From: Rhodoluna sp.
Lineage (GTDB): Bacteria > Actinomycetota > Actinomycetes > Actinomycetales > Microbacteriaceae
DNA: 19,179 nucleotides
Direction of reading: 5' to 3'
Assembly (NCBI GenBank): GCA_023260375.1
Contig: JALQVK010000014.1
Coordinates: 1 to 19,179 of the forward strand
Shown: positions 1-8,412 of the stretch, piece after piece
Position numbering within the stretch: the stretch's first letter is position 1
Layout: every line of letters begins with the position of its first letter
Notes under the pieces: generated by a model
What the model was told of the DNA's origin: nothing
Seen by the model: only the letters and a program-made list of their open reading frames with translations
The model's database searches: none
Made by a program: the position numbers and the translations under genes

Positions 1-1568
1 GCTGTGTGCACGCTTCGTTCGCGCTTTCGGATGCCGGTTATGAGACCATCATGATCAACTGCAACCCTGAGACTGTTTCGACTGACTACGACACCTCGGA
101 TCGCCTCTACTTCGAGCCGCTGACCCTCGAAGACGTGCTCGAGGTTATTCACGCTGAGCAGCAGAGCGGCGAGCTCGTTGGCGTTGTCGTTCAGCTCGGT
201 GGCCAGACCGCTCTTGGCCTAGCCAAGGGTCTAAAGGCTGCAGGTATCCCGATCCTGGGAACCACCCCTGAAGCGATCGATCTCGCCGAAGAGCGTGGCC
301 TGTTCTCAAAGATCCTGGATGACGGCGACCTACTTGCACCACCAAACGGCACCGCGTTGACCATGGCCGAGGCCGAGGTTATTGCCGCTCGAATTGGTTA
401 CCCAGTTCTAGTTCGTCCGTCATTCGTTCTCGGCGGTCGCGGCATGGAGATCATCTATGACCAGGCCGGAATCCGCGACTACTTCGACCGCATCAAGGAT
501 CAGGCAATCGTTGGCCCGGAGCACCCGTTGCTAGTTGACCGCTTCCTCGACTTCGCGATCGAAATCGACATCGATGCACTGTTCGATGGCACCGACCTGT
601 ATGTCGGTGGAGTCATGGAGCACATCGAAGAGGCCGGAATCCACTCTGGCGACTCAAGCTGTACTCTGCCTCCGGTAACTTTGAGCGAGTCACAGATTGC
701 CCGCGTTCGCGAGGCAACGCTAAAGATTGCCCAGGGTGTCGGCGTTCGCGGTCTCTTGAACGTTCAGTTCGCGCTAGCTGCCGACGTTCTATACGTGCTC
801 GAGGCAAACCCTCGTGCATCACGCACCGTGCCGTTCGTATCAAAGGCGCTGGGCATCACCCTTGCTAAGGCTGCCTCGCTTGTCATGGTCGGCAAGACCA
901 TCAAGCAGCTGATCGCCGAGGGCCACCTGCCTGAGAAGGACGGCACCTACATCCCAGCCGGTTCGCCGATTTCGGTGAAGGAAGCCGTGCTGCCGTTCAA
1001 GCGCTTTGCAACCAAGGATGGGCGCTTCGTCGACTCACTACTTGGCCCTGAGATGCGCTCGACCGGTGAGGTCATGGGCATCGACGTCGACTTCCCGAAG
1101 GCATTCGCCAAGAGCCAGGCGGCAGCCGGCAGCGCATTGCCAACCTCTGGAAGCGTCTTCATCTCGGTTGCCGACCGCGACAAGCCACAGGTAATCCTGC
1201 CAGTTCGTCGTCTGCAACAGCTCGGTTATCGCATTTTGGCTACCGATGGCACGGCAGCAATTCTGGAACGCCACGGCATTGCGGTTGAGAGTGTTCGTAA
1301 GCATTCCAGCCCTGGTGAGGAGCCGTCGATTGTTGATCTAATCAACGACGGCAAGGTTGATGTAATCGTCAACACTCCGTCGGGCTCATCGGCTCGCAAA
1401 GACGGCTACGAGATTCGCGCTGCAACCACTGCTGCCGACAAGGCTATCTTCACCACGATTGCCCAGTTGAGCGCCGCGATCGGTTCATTCGAGAAGGTAA
1501 TCGACGGGCCTTTTGAGGTGCGTTCATTGCAGCAGCATGCGGCAGATCGTGCGGCAAAACTTGGCTAG
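1..1568 (+). CDS. carB: Carbamoyl-phosphate synthase large subunit, C-terminal half (5' end cut by window)
   Basis: Large subunit of carbamoyl-phosphate synthase, which makes carbamoyl phosphate from bicarbonate, ATP and glutamine-derived ammonia for pyrimidines and arginine. The first complete codon is at position 3 (Cys, then Val on a GTG at 6-8). That GTG is internal, because the reading matches the conserved [20 protein letters not shown] stretch from the middle of CarB. About 520 residues are visible, roughly half of the usual ~1,100. They hold the second ATP-grasp module ([17 protein letters not shown], then [19 protein letters not shown]) and, in the last ~140 residues, the MGS-like allosteric domain ([31 protein letters not shown]). 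The gene ends with TAG at 1566-1568 inside the beginning of pyrF, so the two are almost certainly co-transcribed. Catalytic segments of this half look intact. carA should lie upstream, outside the window. Confidence 0.97.
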   Translation, partial: CVHASFALSDAGYETIMINCNPETVSTDYDTSDRLYFEPLTLEDVLEVIHAEQQSGELVGVVVQLGGQTALGLAKGLKAAGIPILGTTPEAIDLAEERGLFSKILDDGDLLAPPNGTALTMAEAEVIAARIGYPVLVRPSFVLGGRGMEIIYDQAGIRDYFDRIKDQAIVGPEHPLLVDRFLDFAIEIDIDALFDGTDLYVGGVMEHIEEAGIHSGDSSCTLPPVTLSESQIARVREATLKIAQGVGVRGLLNVQFALAADVLYVLEANPRASRTVPFVSKALGITLAKAASLVMVGKTIKQLIAEGHLPEKDGTYIPAGSPISVKEAVLPFKRFATKDGRFVDSLLGPEMRSTGEVMGIDVDFPKAFAKSQAAAGSALPTSGSVFISVADRDKPQVILPVRRLQQLGYRILATDGTAAILERHGIAVESVRKHSSPGEEPSIVDLINDGKVDVIVNTPSGSSARKDGYEIRAATTAADKAIFTTIAQLSAAIGSFEKVIDGPFEVRSLQQHAADRAAKLG

Positions 1569-2388
1569 TTCGTTTGGTGCAAAGTTGATCGAAGCGCAGG
1601 ATGCTTTCGGTCAACTTTGTGTCGGGATCGACCCTCACTCAGTGTTGCTCCAAAGTTGGGGTCTTGCCGATGACGTTGCCGGTCTGCGACAATTTGCTTT
1701 GACTGTGGTTGAAGCTAGCGCCGGTCGAGTTTCAGCAATCAAACCGCAGGTTTCATTCTTCGAGCGTTTCGGAGCTAAAGGTTATGAAGTTCTGGCTGAG
1801 GCAACCCAGTTGGCGCATAACAAGGGTTTGGTTGTCATTGCAGATGCCAAGCGAGGCGACATCGGTACAACCATGGACGCGTATCTGGATGCATGGTTCG
1901 GCGATAAGTCGGGTCTTTATGCTGATGCACTTACGGTCTCGCCATACTTGGGGCTAGGTGCCACTTCAGAGGTTTTCGACAAGTGGATTTCTCTGGGCAA
2001 GGGAATTTATTCGCTCGTTGCTACTTCGAACCCGCAGGGGGAGAGCGTTCAAAAAGCATCAATTCATGGGCATTCGCTTGCTGCCGACCAGTGGTCGCAG
2101 CTAAATGCTCTCAACGGTACCGAATTCGGACCTTATGGAGCCGTTCTCGGCGCAACCCTTGACTTGTCATCATTTGGGATCGACCAGTCAGTTCTAAATG
2201 TGCCAATTCTTGCTCCTGGTTTCGGCGCTCAAGGTGCTCTTCTCTCCGATGCCTCGAAGATTTACGGTGCTTTGGCAAAGAATGTTGCTTACTCGGTTTC
2301 TCGATCTGTACTTCAAGCAGGGTCGGCCGGAATCGTCGAAGCGATTGAATCTGCTAATCGCGAGCTAGCTGTCGGACTAAATAAGTAG
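1537..2388 (+). CDS. pyrF: Orotidine 5'-phosphate decarboxylase (actinobacterial type)
   Basis: Decarboxylates OMP to UMP, the last step of de novo pyrimidine synthesis, in the cytosol. The active-site block [13 protein letters not shown] is present (Lys about residue 105 from this start), as are the substrate-loop segments [25 protein letters not shown] and LAPGFGAQG. This is the longer OMP decarboxylase subfamily of about 275 residues found in mycobacteria. The start is uncertain. ATG 1537 gives 283 residues and overlaps carB by 32 nt, and the nearest purine-rich block (GAGGTG, 1515-1520) is too far upstream to help it. Remembered mycobacterial PyrF begins where TTG 1561 lies here, giving 275 residues and an 8-nt overlap. 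GTG 1549 is also possible. The family call does not depend on this choice. gmk follows after 9 nt. Confidence 0.93.
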   Translation: MRQIVRQNLASSFGAKLIEAQDAFGQLCVGIDPHSVLLQSWGLADDVAGLRQFALTVVEASAGRVSAIKPQVSFFERFGAKGYEVLAEATQLAHNKGLVVIADAKRGDIGTTMDAYLDAWFGDKSGLYADALTVSPYLGLGATSEVFDKWISLGKGIYSLVATSNPQGESVQKASIHGHSLAADQWSQLNALNGTEFGPYGAVLGATLDLSSFGIDQSVLNVPILAPGFGAQGALLSDASKIYGALAKNVAYSVSRSVLQAGSAGIVEAIESANRELAVGLNK

Positions 2389-2397
2389 GCTTTAGAA

Positions 2398-2946
2398 ATG
2401 ACTTCAAGACTGGCTGTAATTGCGGGACCAACCGCCGTTGGTAAGGGAACCGTAGTTCGCCATTTATTAGCCGAACACCCAGAGTTTCAGCTTTCAGTAT
2501 CAGCAACCACGAGAGCACCTCGGCCTGGTGAACGAGACGGCGTTGACTACTTTTTCTGGACCCAGAAACGGTTCGATGAAGCAATTGCCAATAACGAACT
2601 TCTTGAATATGCAACTGTTCACGGTTTAAACCGTTACGGTACTCCGAGGAAGCCTGTTGAAGAGGCTTTGGCGCTGGGAAAGCATGTTGTTTTGGAAATT
2701 GACATTCAAGGTGCCAGCCAAGTCAAAGCTGCCATGCCAGAGGCTGTAACTATTTTCATCCAGCCGCCAAGCTGGGAAGAATTAGTGCGCAGGCTCAGCA
2801 GTAGGGGAACCGAGGACGAAGCCGAACAGGAAAAGCGTTTAGCTACTGCCAGGATTGAATTGGCTTCCGCCGATGACTTTGATTACCAGGTGATCAACGA
2901 TGAGGTGGCTAAATGCGCCGCTCAAGTCGTAGAATTGATGTCATGA
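2398..2946 (+). CDS. gmk: Guanylate kinase
   Basis: Phosphorylates GMP (and dGMP) to GDP with ATP. The 182-residue protein starts almost at its P-loop (GPTAVGKG, residues 10-17). It then has the GMP-binding [19 protein letters not shown] segment, the [18 protein letters not shown] segment and [11 protein letters not shown], all typical of guanylate kinase. Length is at the low end of the usual range (about 180-210), with no N-terminal extension. ATG 2398 lies 9 nt after the pyrF stop, and no strong Shine-Dalgarno is visible (only TTTAGAA). The stop TGA at 2944-2946 overlaps the rpoZ ATG in an ATGA, so gmk and rpoZ are probably translationally coupled. In mycobacteria and streptomycetes an integration-host-factor gene lies immediately upstream of gmk. 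There is no room for it here. Confidence 0.96.
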   Translation: MTSRLAVIAGPTAVGKGTVVRHLLAEHPEFQLSVSATTRAPRPGERDGVDYFFWTQKRFDEAIANNELLEYATVHGLNRYGTPRKPVEEALALGKHVVLEIDIQGASQVKAAMPEAVTIFIQPPSWEELVRRLSSRGTEDEAEQEKRLATARIELASADDFDYQVINDEVAKCAAQVVELMS

Positions 2947-3200
2947 CTACCGAACCGCTACACGGCATTGTTTCGCCTTCAATTGACAACCTGCTAACTA
3001 AGGTTGGCTCAAAGTACGAACTCGTGATGTTTGCAGCTAACCGCGCACGTCAGATTAACCAGTACTACTCGGAACTTCAAGCCGGTAGCCTTTTCAACAA
3101 TGTAGGCCCATTGGTTTCTGCAACAGTTGACGAGAAGGCCCTTACCATTGCACTTCGCGAGATCGACCAGGACAAACTGGTCAAGACCGCAACCGTCTAA
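2943..3200 (+). CDS. rpoZ: RNA polymerase omega subunit
   Basis: Small omega subunit that binds the beta-prime C terminus and helps RNA polymerase assemble. The 85-residue product carries the family hallmarks: [27 protein letters not shown] near the N terminus and [11 protein letters not shown] near the C terminus. The start is ATG 2943, taken because it overlaps the gmk stop as ATGA and because the conserved domain begins about 10 residues later. The frame is open further upstream (to 2913), but that extension lies inside gmk and has no family resemblance. The protein is shorter than the mycobacterial one (about 110), mainly at the N terminus. It ends with a tandem TAATAA (3198-3203). coaBC starts 6 nt after the first stop, so this is a mid-operon gene. 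Confidence 0.95.
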   Translation: MTTEPLHGIVSPSIDNLLTKVGSKYELVMFAANRARQINQYYSELQAGSLFNNVGPLVSATVDEKALTIALREIDQDKLVKTATV

Positions 3201-3206
3201 TAAATC

Positions 3207-4385
3207 ATGCGCGTACTGGTTGGAATAACCGGTGGTGTTGCGGCTTATAAAGCTGCTGAAGTAATTCGTGAACTAACCGAATCTGGGCACGAGGTTCGCG
3301 CAGTCCCAACCGCTAATGCACTTAGATTCATTGGTGCCCCGACTCTCGAAGCTCTCACGCACAATTCAGTTCACAGTGAACTCTACGAGGACGTCGAAGA
3401 TGTCCGTCACATTGAACTCGCTCAGTGGGCTGAACTCATTTTGGTTGCACCAGCCACGGCTAGCTTCTTGGCAAGAACTGTAAGCGGCATCGCTGATGAT
3501 CTCCTTGGCAACATAGTTCTAGCGTCAAAAGCGCCACTAGTTATTGCGCCTGCCATGCACACTGAAATGTGGCTAAACTCCGCAACAGTTACCAACGTTG
3601 CAAAACTTCGCGAGCGTGGCGTGATGGTTATCGACCCTGCCGTCGGTCGCCTAACCGGAAACGACACAGGAGTTGGTCGCCTTCCGGACCCTGCCTACAT
3701 TGTCCAAAGTGCGTTATCCAAAGTGGTCGCTAAAGATTTGGCTGGAAAAAAGGTTCTCGTGGTAGCTGGTGGCACTCGCGAAGCCATTGATCCGGTTCGA
3801 TTCATCGGGAATCGTTCATCGGGTAAGCAAGGGATTGCACTCGTTGAAGAAGCCGTGGCTCGTGGGGCGGATGTTCAGTTGGTTGCAGCAAATTTCTCCT
3901 ATTACTCGCCTGAAGTTCAGGTCACCTCGGTTACTAGCACCAGTGATCTGATAACCGCTCTTGGAAAACTCGGAAACAACTTTGATTTCGTCATCATGCC
4001 TGCGGCTGTTTCGGATTACCGAGTTGCCAACCCGAGCGCAAAAAAGGTCAAAAAGAGTGACATGGGTTCATCTCTTCAGCTTTCCCTTATCGAAAACCCA
4101 GACGTCGTCTCCCAACTCGCAAAAGATGTTCGAACCGCAAACGCTAGTGCGAAGATAGTCGGTTTCGCTGCCGAAACCACTTCAGCTGACACGTTGCTTC
4201 AATTGGCCCAAACTAAGTTAGCCAAAAAAGGTCTCGATTTAGTTGTTGCAAATGAGGTCTCGGACACTCTTGGCTTCGATCAAGACACAAATGAGGTCAT
4301 CTTGGTGAGTGCTGATAAGCAAACCCAAGTTTCCGGCTCGAAGCGAGCAATTGCCAAGGCGATCTTCGACGCTATAAACCAGTAG
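3207..4385 (+). CDS. coaBC: Bifunctional phosphopantothenoylcysteine decarboxylase / phosphopantothenate-cysteine ligase
   Basis: Carries out two consecutive coenzyme A steps: ligation of 4'-phosphopantothenate to cysteine (CoaB) and FMN-dependent decarboxylation to 4'-phosphopantetheine (CoaC). The N-terminal CoaC flavoprotein spans about residues 1-175. It begins with [13 protein letters not shown] and holds active-site His68 in [10 protein letters not shown], the FMN/substrate loop PAMHTEMW (115-122) and the clamp-like [14 protein letters not shown] (147-160). The C-terminal CoaB domain starts about residue 181 with [28 protein letters not shown]. It continues with MPAAVSDYR, the lysine-rich SAKKVKK and IVGFAAET. 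In the clamp the cysteine of the E. coli enzyme is not seen. I recall actinobacterial CoaBC having the same kind of replacement. Total length (392) is normal. It is the last gene of the carB unit, and metK follows after 29 nt. Confidence 0.95.
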   Translation: MRVLVGITGGVAAYKAAEVIRELTESGHEVRAVPTANALRFIGAPTLEALTHNSVHSELYEDVEDVRHIELAQWAELILVAPATASFLARTVSGIADDLLGNIVLASKAPLVIAPAMHTEMWLNSATVTNVAKLRERGVMVIDPAVGRLTGNDTGVGRLPDPAYIVQSALSKVVAKDLAGKKVLVVAGGTREAIDPVRFIGNRSSGKQGIALVEEAVARGADVQLVAANFSYYSPEVQVTSVTSTSDLITALGKLGNNFDFVIMPAAVSDYRVANPSAKKVKKSDMGSSLQLSLIENPDVVSQLAKDVRTANASAKIVGFAAETTSADTLLQLAQTKLAKKGLDLVVANEVSDTLGFDQDTNEVILVSADKQTQVSGSKRAIAKAIFDAINQ

Positions 4386-4401
4386 ATGTCCGCCGGTCGA
4401 A

Positions 4402-4407
4402 TATACT
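4402..4407 (+). promoter_or_regulatory. Putative -10 box for a leaderless metK transcript
   Basis: TATACT lies 7 nt before the metK ATG (4415) in the 29-nt coaBC-metK gap, which contains no Shine-Dalgarno. That spacing would put the transcription start at or next to the A of the ATG. A convincing -35 hexamer is not visible about 17 bp upstream, as is common for actinobacterial promoters. This is inference from position and sequence only. Confidence 0.5.
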
Positions 4408-4414
4408 TAGACCA

Positions 4415-5608
4415 ATGTCTGAATTACGCTACTTCACCTCTGAATCCGTCACCGAAGGTCACCCTGATAAGGTTTGTGACCAAATCAGTGACACAATCCT
4501 CGATGCCATTTTGGCTTCCGATCCTGCTGCGCGCGTCGCTGTTGAAACCATGGTCACTACCGGGCTGGTTCACGTCGCAGGTGAAATTACTACCGAGACC
4601 TATGTAGAGATCCCAAAGCTAGTTCGCGATAAAGTCAACGCGATTGGCTACACCAGTTCAGACATTGGCTTCGACGGCAACAGCTGTGGAATCAGTGTTT
4701 CGATAGGCGAACAGAGTCCAGACATCGCACAGGGTGTCGATAGCGGTTTTGAGGTTCGCGAGGGTAACTCTCAGGAAGATCTAGACGCTCAAGGTGCTGG
4801 AGACCAGGGCATCATGTTCGGCTATGCCAGCAATGAAACCCCAACATTGATGCCTGCAGCCATTTGGTTGGCGCACCAGTTGAGCGCGAAGTTAGCTGAA
4901 GTTCGTAAGGAAGGCGTTTTCGAGTATCTTCGTCCAGACGGTAAGACTCAAGTCACCATGGGTTTCGAGGGTTCAGTCCCGAAAACTATTGAAACTGTAG
5001 TGCTTTCTACTCAGCATCATCCTTCGGTTTCTACCGAGCAACTTCGAACCGACATGCAAAACTTCGTTATCGAGCCGATTTTGTCTGCAAGTGGCTTCGA
5101 TTTCGAAAACTATTCTGCACTAATCAACCCAACGGGTCGTTTTGAAATTGGTGGACCGATGGGCGATGCCGGTCTTACCGGTCGCAAGATCATCGTTGAC
5201 ACCTACGGTGGAGCAGCTCGTCACGGTGGCGGTGCTTTCTCAGGCAAAGACCCTTCAAAGGTTGACCGCTCTGCTGCTTATGCGATGCGTTGGGTTGCCA
5301 AGAACATTGTTGCAGCTGGTTTTGCTGACCGCGCTGAAGTCCAAGTTGCCTATGCAATTGGTAAGGCGAACCCGGTAGGCCTTTATGTCGAAACTTTCGG
5401 TACCGAAAAGTTCTCGCTCGGTGCCATCACGAAGGCAGTGCTGAGCGTCTTCGACCTCCGACCTAAGGCAATCATTAACGACTTAGATCTGCTTCGACCG
5501 ATTTATGCTCAGACCGCAGCCTACGGCCATTTTGGCCGGGAGCTACCCGACTTTACTTGGGAACGAACCGACCGCGTAGAAGCTCTGCAAAAAGCACTAA
5601 AGGCCTAA
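4415..5608 (+). CDS. metK: S-adenosylmethionine synthase
   Basis: Makes S-adenosylmethionine from methionine and ATP, releasing phosphate and pyrophosphate, and acts as a cytosolic tetramer. The 397-residue protein has all three domains of the family. The N-terminal signature is [20 protein letters not shown] (residues 7-26). The [12 protein letters not shown] motif is at about 127-138. The glycine-rich [19 protein letters not shown] motif is near 271. The [21 protein letters not shown] segment lies just before the last of these. ATG 4415 puts the first domain at the very N terminus, as in homologues. No SAM riboswitch can fit in the 29 nt upstream, so any regulation of transcription must come from the short promoter-like region. 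priA begins 2 nt after the stop, so the two genes are probably one unit. Confidence 0.97.
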   Translation: MSELRYFTSESVTEGHPDKVCDQISDTILDAILASDPAARVAVETMVTTGLVHVAGEITTETYVEIPKLVRDKVNAIGYTSSDIGFDGNSCGISVSIGEQSPDIAQGVDSGFEVREGNSQEDLDAQGAGDQGIMFGYASNETPTLMPAAIWLAHQLSAKLAEVRKEGVFEYLRPDGKTQVTMGFEGSVPKTIETVVLSTQHHPSVSTEQLRTDMQNFVIEPILSASGFDFENYSALINPTGRFEIGGPMGDAGLTGRKIIVDTYGGAARHGGGAFSGKDPSKVDRSAAYAMRWVAKNIVAAGFADRAEVQVAYAIGKANPVGLYVETFGTEKFSLGAITKAVLSVFDLRPKAIINDLDLLRPIYAQTAAYGHFGRELPDFTWERTDRVEALQKALKA

Positions 5609-5610
5609 TC

Positions 5611-7473
5611 ATGACGGCCGAGATCTATGCTCGGGTTGTCTTTCAATCCCCGTTGCCGGCGCTAGATCGTGAATTCGAGTATGAGGTTCCAAACGATCTA
5701 GTTAGTGCTGTAACTGTCGGTTGTCGCGTAAAGGTCCCTTTCGCCGGGCAAACCAAAGAAGGTTTTGTTGTCGCGCTCGATTCCGTTCGAGAATTCCCTG
5801 GCAAACTGAGTTCAATTCATTCGGTGACTTCGAACGTTCCCGTCCTGAAACCGCACATTTATCAATTGCTAAAGTCAGTAGCCGCAAGGCAGTGCTGCAG
5901 CATTGGTGAGCTTCTGGATAACGCGGTGCCTAAGCGCTCAGTCCGAGTCGAGAAAGCATTTTCTCTCACCCATATGGAACTTCCGAAACTCCCACCAGGC
6001 TCAAAATTTGCCGAATTAGTGCGCCCGGTTTTTAACCCTGCAGTAGGGCTACCCAGCTTCATGAGCAGAATTGTGAACCTCGCAGCGGAATATTTTACGT
6101 CTGGTCGTTCAGTAATAATTTCTGTCCCAGACTTTCGAGATGTCAGTGGTTTGGTGAAGTTGTTGGCGGGGTCAATGCCTTTGGAAGATTTGTCGGTGAT
6201 TGACTCTAACGAGGTTGGGTCTAAACGCTACGAATCTTTCCTGAATCAACTTCAACCGACACCCCGGGTTGTGATCGGCACGCGTTCGGCAATCTATTCA
6301 CCAGTAAGTGAAGATTCAGCAGTTATCGTATGGGACGACGGCGATCAGAGTCACCAAGACCAACAGGCGCCATACTTGACCACCCGCGAAATCGCACTGA
6401 TTCGTCAGGCGCAATTTAACTCGCCATTGCATTTCCTTGCACACGCAAGAAGTGTGGAGGTGCAACGTCTCGTTGAAATCGGTTATCTAACCGACAGTCC
6501 TAGCGATTCTTGGCGCCCGAAAGTTGCCATCTCTGAAGGTCGCGGGCTTGAAGGTACTTCGTTCAAGGCAATAAAGCAGGGACTTGAAACAGGTCCGGTA
6601 CTTTTTCAGGTTGCGGCGCCAGGAACCGCACGGTCACTTTACTGTTCCGATTGCAACACTCGATCGCAGTGCAATAAGTGCAATGGACCGCTATGGATGA
6701 ACGCGAACCAGCAGATCGTTTGCAGATGGTGCGGACAATTCAACCTCAATTTTCAGTGCAAGCCATGCGGTGGAACCAAACTCTCACAGGGCGCAGCCGG
6801 CGCAACCCGCTGGGTTGAGCAGCTTGGAAAGTCATTCCCAGGAATTCCAATCAAGGAAGTGACTGTTGAAAAGGGGCCATTCGAAATTTCGGACAAACCT
6901 CAAATCATCGTTGCAACTCCAGGAATCGAACCAGTGGTTAAAGCCGGCTATTCGGCGATTGTTTTCGTGGATTGCGCGGCACAACTAGGACGTGACAGCT
7001 TGCGAGCCCCAGAGGATGCCCTACGCGGCTGGTTGAACGCCTTGGGTTTCATGAGAACTAGTGGTGTCGCGGTGGCGGTCGGTGTGTCTCCAGAAGTCTC
7101 TAAGGCACTATCACTCGGAGAGGTTGCGAGCACAGCTTCTGACATGCTGGCTGAACGTGAAGAGTTAGGTTTTCCACCGGCACGAAGAATTGTGAGCGCC
7201 ACCGGCTCACGGGAGTTGGTTACCCAACTTGGTGATCTCTTGAAGCAGATTGATGGAGTGAAAGTACTCGGGGTTGCATCTTCGGTTACTAATACCGCTG
7301 ACTCCGATTATCGAATGCTTGCTTCATTCACATATTCCAGTGGTAATCAAGTTTCAACAGCCGCAAGAGAATTCCTAATCGGATTAGGTTCAAAGTCGCT
7401 GCGCACTAGCGCCAAGAGCGGTCGGGCGATTCGTCCGGTGACTATTAAGTTCGACGACCCTCGGGTACTTTAG
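5611..7473 (+). CDS. priA: PriA-like replication restart protein, actinobacterial form without helicase motifs
   Basis: A 620-residue PriA-family protein. In other bacteria PriA rebuilds replication forks by binding forked DNA and unwinding it. The N-terminal DNA-binding domain is recognisable (RVVFQSPLPALDREFEYEVP, VGCRVKVPFAGQTKEGFVV). The ATPase is degenerate: where a Walker A loop should be there is only VIISVPDFRDVSGL (about 168-181), and the DEAH position reads VWDDGDQSHQ (near 240-249). The zinc-binding module keeps all eight cysteines in four CxxC pairs between about residues 345 and 386. Actinobacterial PriA proteins are known to lack detectable helicase motifs, so this is a lineage trait and not a broken gene. 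The start is ATG 5611, 2 nt after the metK stop. The frame is open to 5557, but that part lies inside metK. Its role is probably structural, in primosome loading. Confidence 0.9.
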   Translation: MTAEIYARVVFQSPLPALDREFEYEVPNDLVSAVTVGCRVKVPFAGQTKEGFVVALDSVREFPGKLSSIHSVTSNVPVLKPHIYQLLKSVAARQCCSIGELLDNAVPKRSVRVEKAFSLTHMELPKLPPGSKFAELVRPVFNPAVGLPSFMSRIVNLAAEYFTSGRSVIISVPDFRDVSGLVKLLAGSMPLEDLSVIDSNEVGSKRYESFLNQLQPTPRVVIGTRSAIYSPVSEDSAVIVWDDGDQSHQDQQAPYLTTREIALIRQAQFNSPLHFLAHARSVEVQRLVEIGYLTDSPSDSWRPKVAISEGRGLEGTSFKAIKQGLETGPVLFQVAAPGTARSLYCSDCNTRSQCNKCNGPLWMNANQQIVCRWCGQFNLNFQCKPCGGTKLSQGAAGATRWVEQLGKSFPGIPIKEVTVEKGPFEISDKPQIIVATPGIEPVVKAGYSAIVFVDCAAQLGRDSLRAPEDALRGWLNALGFMRTSGVAVAVGVSPEVSKALSLGEVASTASDMLAEREELGFPPARRIVSATGSRELVTQLGDLLKQIDGVKVLGVASSVTNTADSDYRMLASFTYSSGNQVSTAAREFLIGLGSKSLRTSAKSGRAIRPVTIKFDDPRVL

Positions 7474-7476
7474 GCT
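7471..7476 (+). promoter_or_regulatory. Putative -10 box before fmt, overlapping the priA stop codon
   Basis: TAGGCT begins with the priA TAG stop and ends 6 nt before the fmt GTG (7483). It forms part of TACTTTAGGCT (7466-7476), in which two TANNNT hexamers share one T. There is no Shine-Dalgarno in the 9-nt gap, so a leaderless fmt mRNA is plausible. A weak -35 candidate, TTCGAC, lies at 7450-7455 with a short 15-bp spacer. Confidence 0.4.
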
Positions 7477-7482
7477 GGTCAA

Positions 7483-8412
7483 GTGTCGATACTCTTTGCG
7501 GGAACCCCGCCAAATGCAGCAGTAACTCTTCGCGAGTTACTTGTTGCTGGCACACCAATTTCGCTCGTTTTGACGAGACCCGACGCACCAATTGGTCGAA
7601 AGGCGGTTATCACTCCGTCTCCAGTTGCATTGGTGGCTGAAGAATTTGGGATACCGACAATCAAGTCGAATTCGGTCGGAGAAGACGAATTGGCCACCAT
7701 CCAAAAAGCCGGCATAGATTTCGCAATTGTGGTCGCACTAGGCGTAGTCCTAAAAGATGAAGCCTTGAAGGCTTTACCAAAGGGTTGGTTCAACCTTCAC
7801 TTCAGTTTGCTGCCGCGTTGGCGTGGAGCTGCACCGGTGCAGCACGCCATAATCGCGGGAGATAAAGATACTGGCATTACGGTTTTCAAGATCGACGCTG
7901 GTCTCGATACTGGACCAATTGCGGCTACGTTGCCAACCGAAATTCAACCAAACGAAACTGCTGGAGATCTGTTAGCGCGACTAACCAATCTCGGGGTGTC
8001 GCTGCTTTTGGAGACAATTCCGCGAATCGAAAGCGGCTTAGTGACTTTAGAACCTCAAGGTGCCAATGGGATTACCATTGCCCCTAAATTGTTCAAAGCC
8101 GACGGAAAAGTTGATTTGAACCGACCGGCAGCGAATGTTTCGCAACAAGTCCGCGGGGTCACACCAGAGCCTGGTGCTTGGCTTTCGTTCAGAGGAGAGT
8201 CGCTGAAGCTAATCGAGGTACGAGAATCGAATCAAGTGCTTGGTCTTGGTCTGCTCGCAAACCTCGACGACAAAATCTTTGTTGGTTGCCGCGCTGGAGC
8301 ACTGGAACTTATTCAAGTTCAACCAGCCGGAAAGTCGCGCATGGCCGCTGCAGATTGGTTTAGGGGTCTCCATGGTTCCGATTTCAAATTAGGTGACGAT
8401 GTCCAACTCTAG
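7483..8412 (+). CDS. fmt: Methionyl-tRNA formyltransferase
   Basis: Formylates Met-tRNAfMet with 10-formyltetrahydrofolate, producing the initiator tRNA for translation. The 309-residue length is normal. The N-terminal Rossmann domain begins SILFAGTPPNA and includes LTRPDAPIGR. The catalytic triad is visible as Asn104 and His106 in NLHFSLLPRWRGAAP and Asp142 in IDAGLDTGP. The C-terminal OB-like tRNA-binding domain starts around residue 205 with KVDLNRPA. The start is GTG 7483, 9 nt after the priA stop; it begins directly with the conserved first beta strand, and no better start is seen. The 3' end overlaps rsmB by 14 nt, so fmt and rsmB form a pair that modifies initiator tRNA and 16S rRNA. 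Confidence 0.95.
   Translation: MSILFAGTPPNAAVTLRELLVAGTPISLVLTRPDAPIGRKAVITPSPVALVAEEFGIPTIKSNSVGEDELATIQKAGIDFAIVVALGVVLKDEALKALPKGWFNLHFSLLPRWRGAAPVQHAIIAGDKDTGITVFKIDAGLDTGPIAATLPTEIQPNETAGDLLARLTNLGVSLLLETIPRIESGLVTLEPQGANGITIAPKLFKADGKVDLNRPAANVSQQVRGVTPEPGAWLSFRGESLKLIEVRESNQVLGLGLLANLDDKIFVGCRAGALELIQVQPAGKSRMAAADWFRGLHGSDFKLGDDVQL

Noticed and set aside
1513..1536. Longer pyrF start at TTG 1513
   Set aside because: It adds residues with no family counterpart inside carB; PyrF homologues begin even later than ATG 1537.
1..1568. Slightly higher GC in carB as a sign of transfer
   Set aside because: By-eye counts of a few lines gave about 53-55% against 48-53% elsewhere. This is small, and codon bias in a conserved core gene explains it.
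4386..4414. SAM riboswitch before metK
   Set aside because: Only 29 nt separate coaBC and metK, far too short for any known SAM aptamer.
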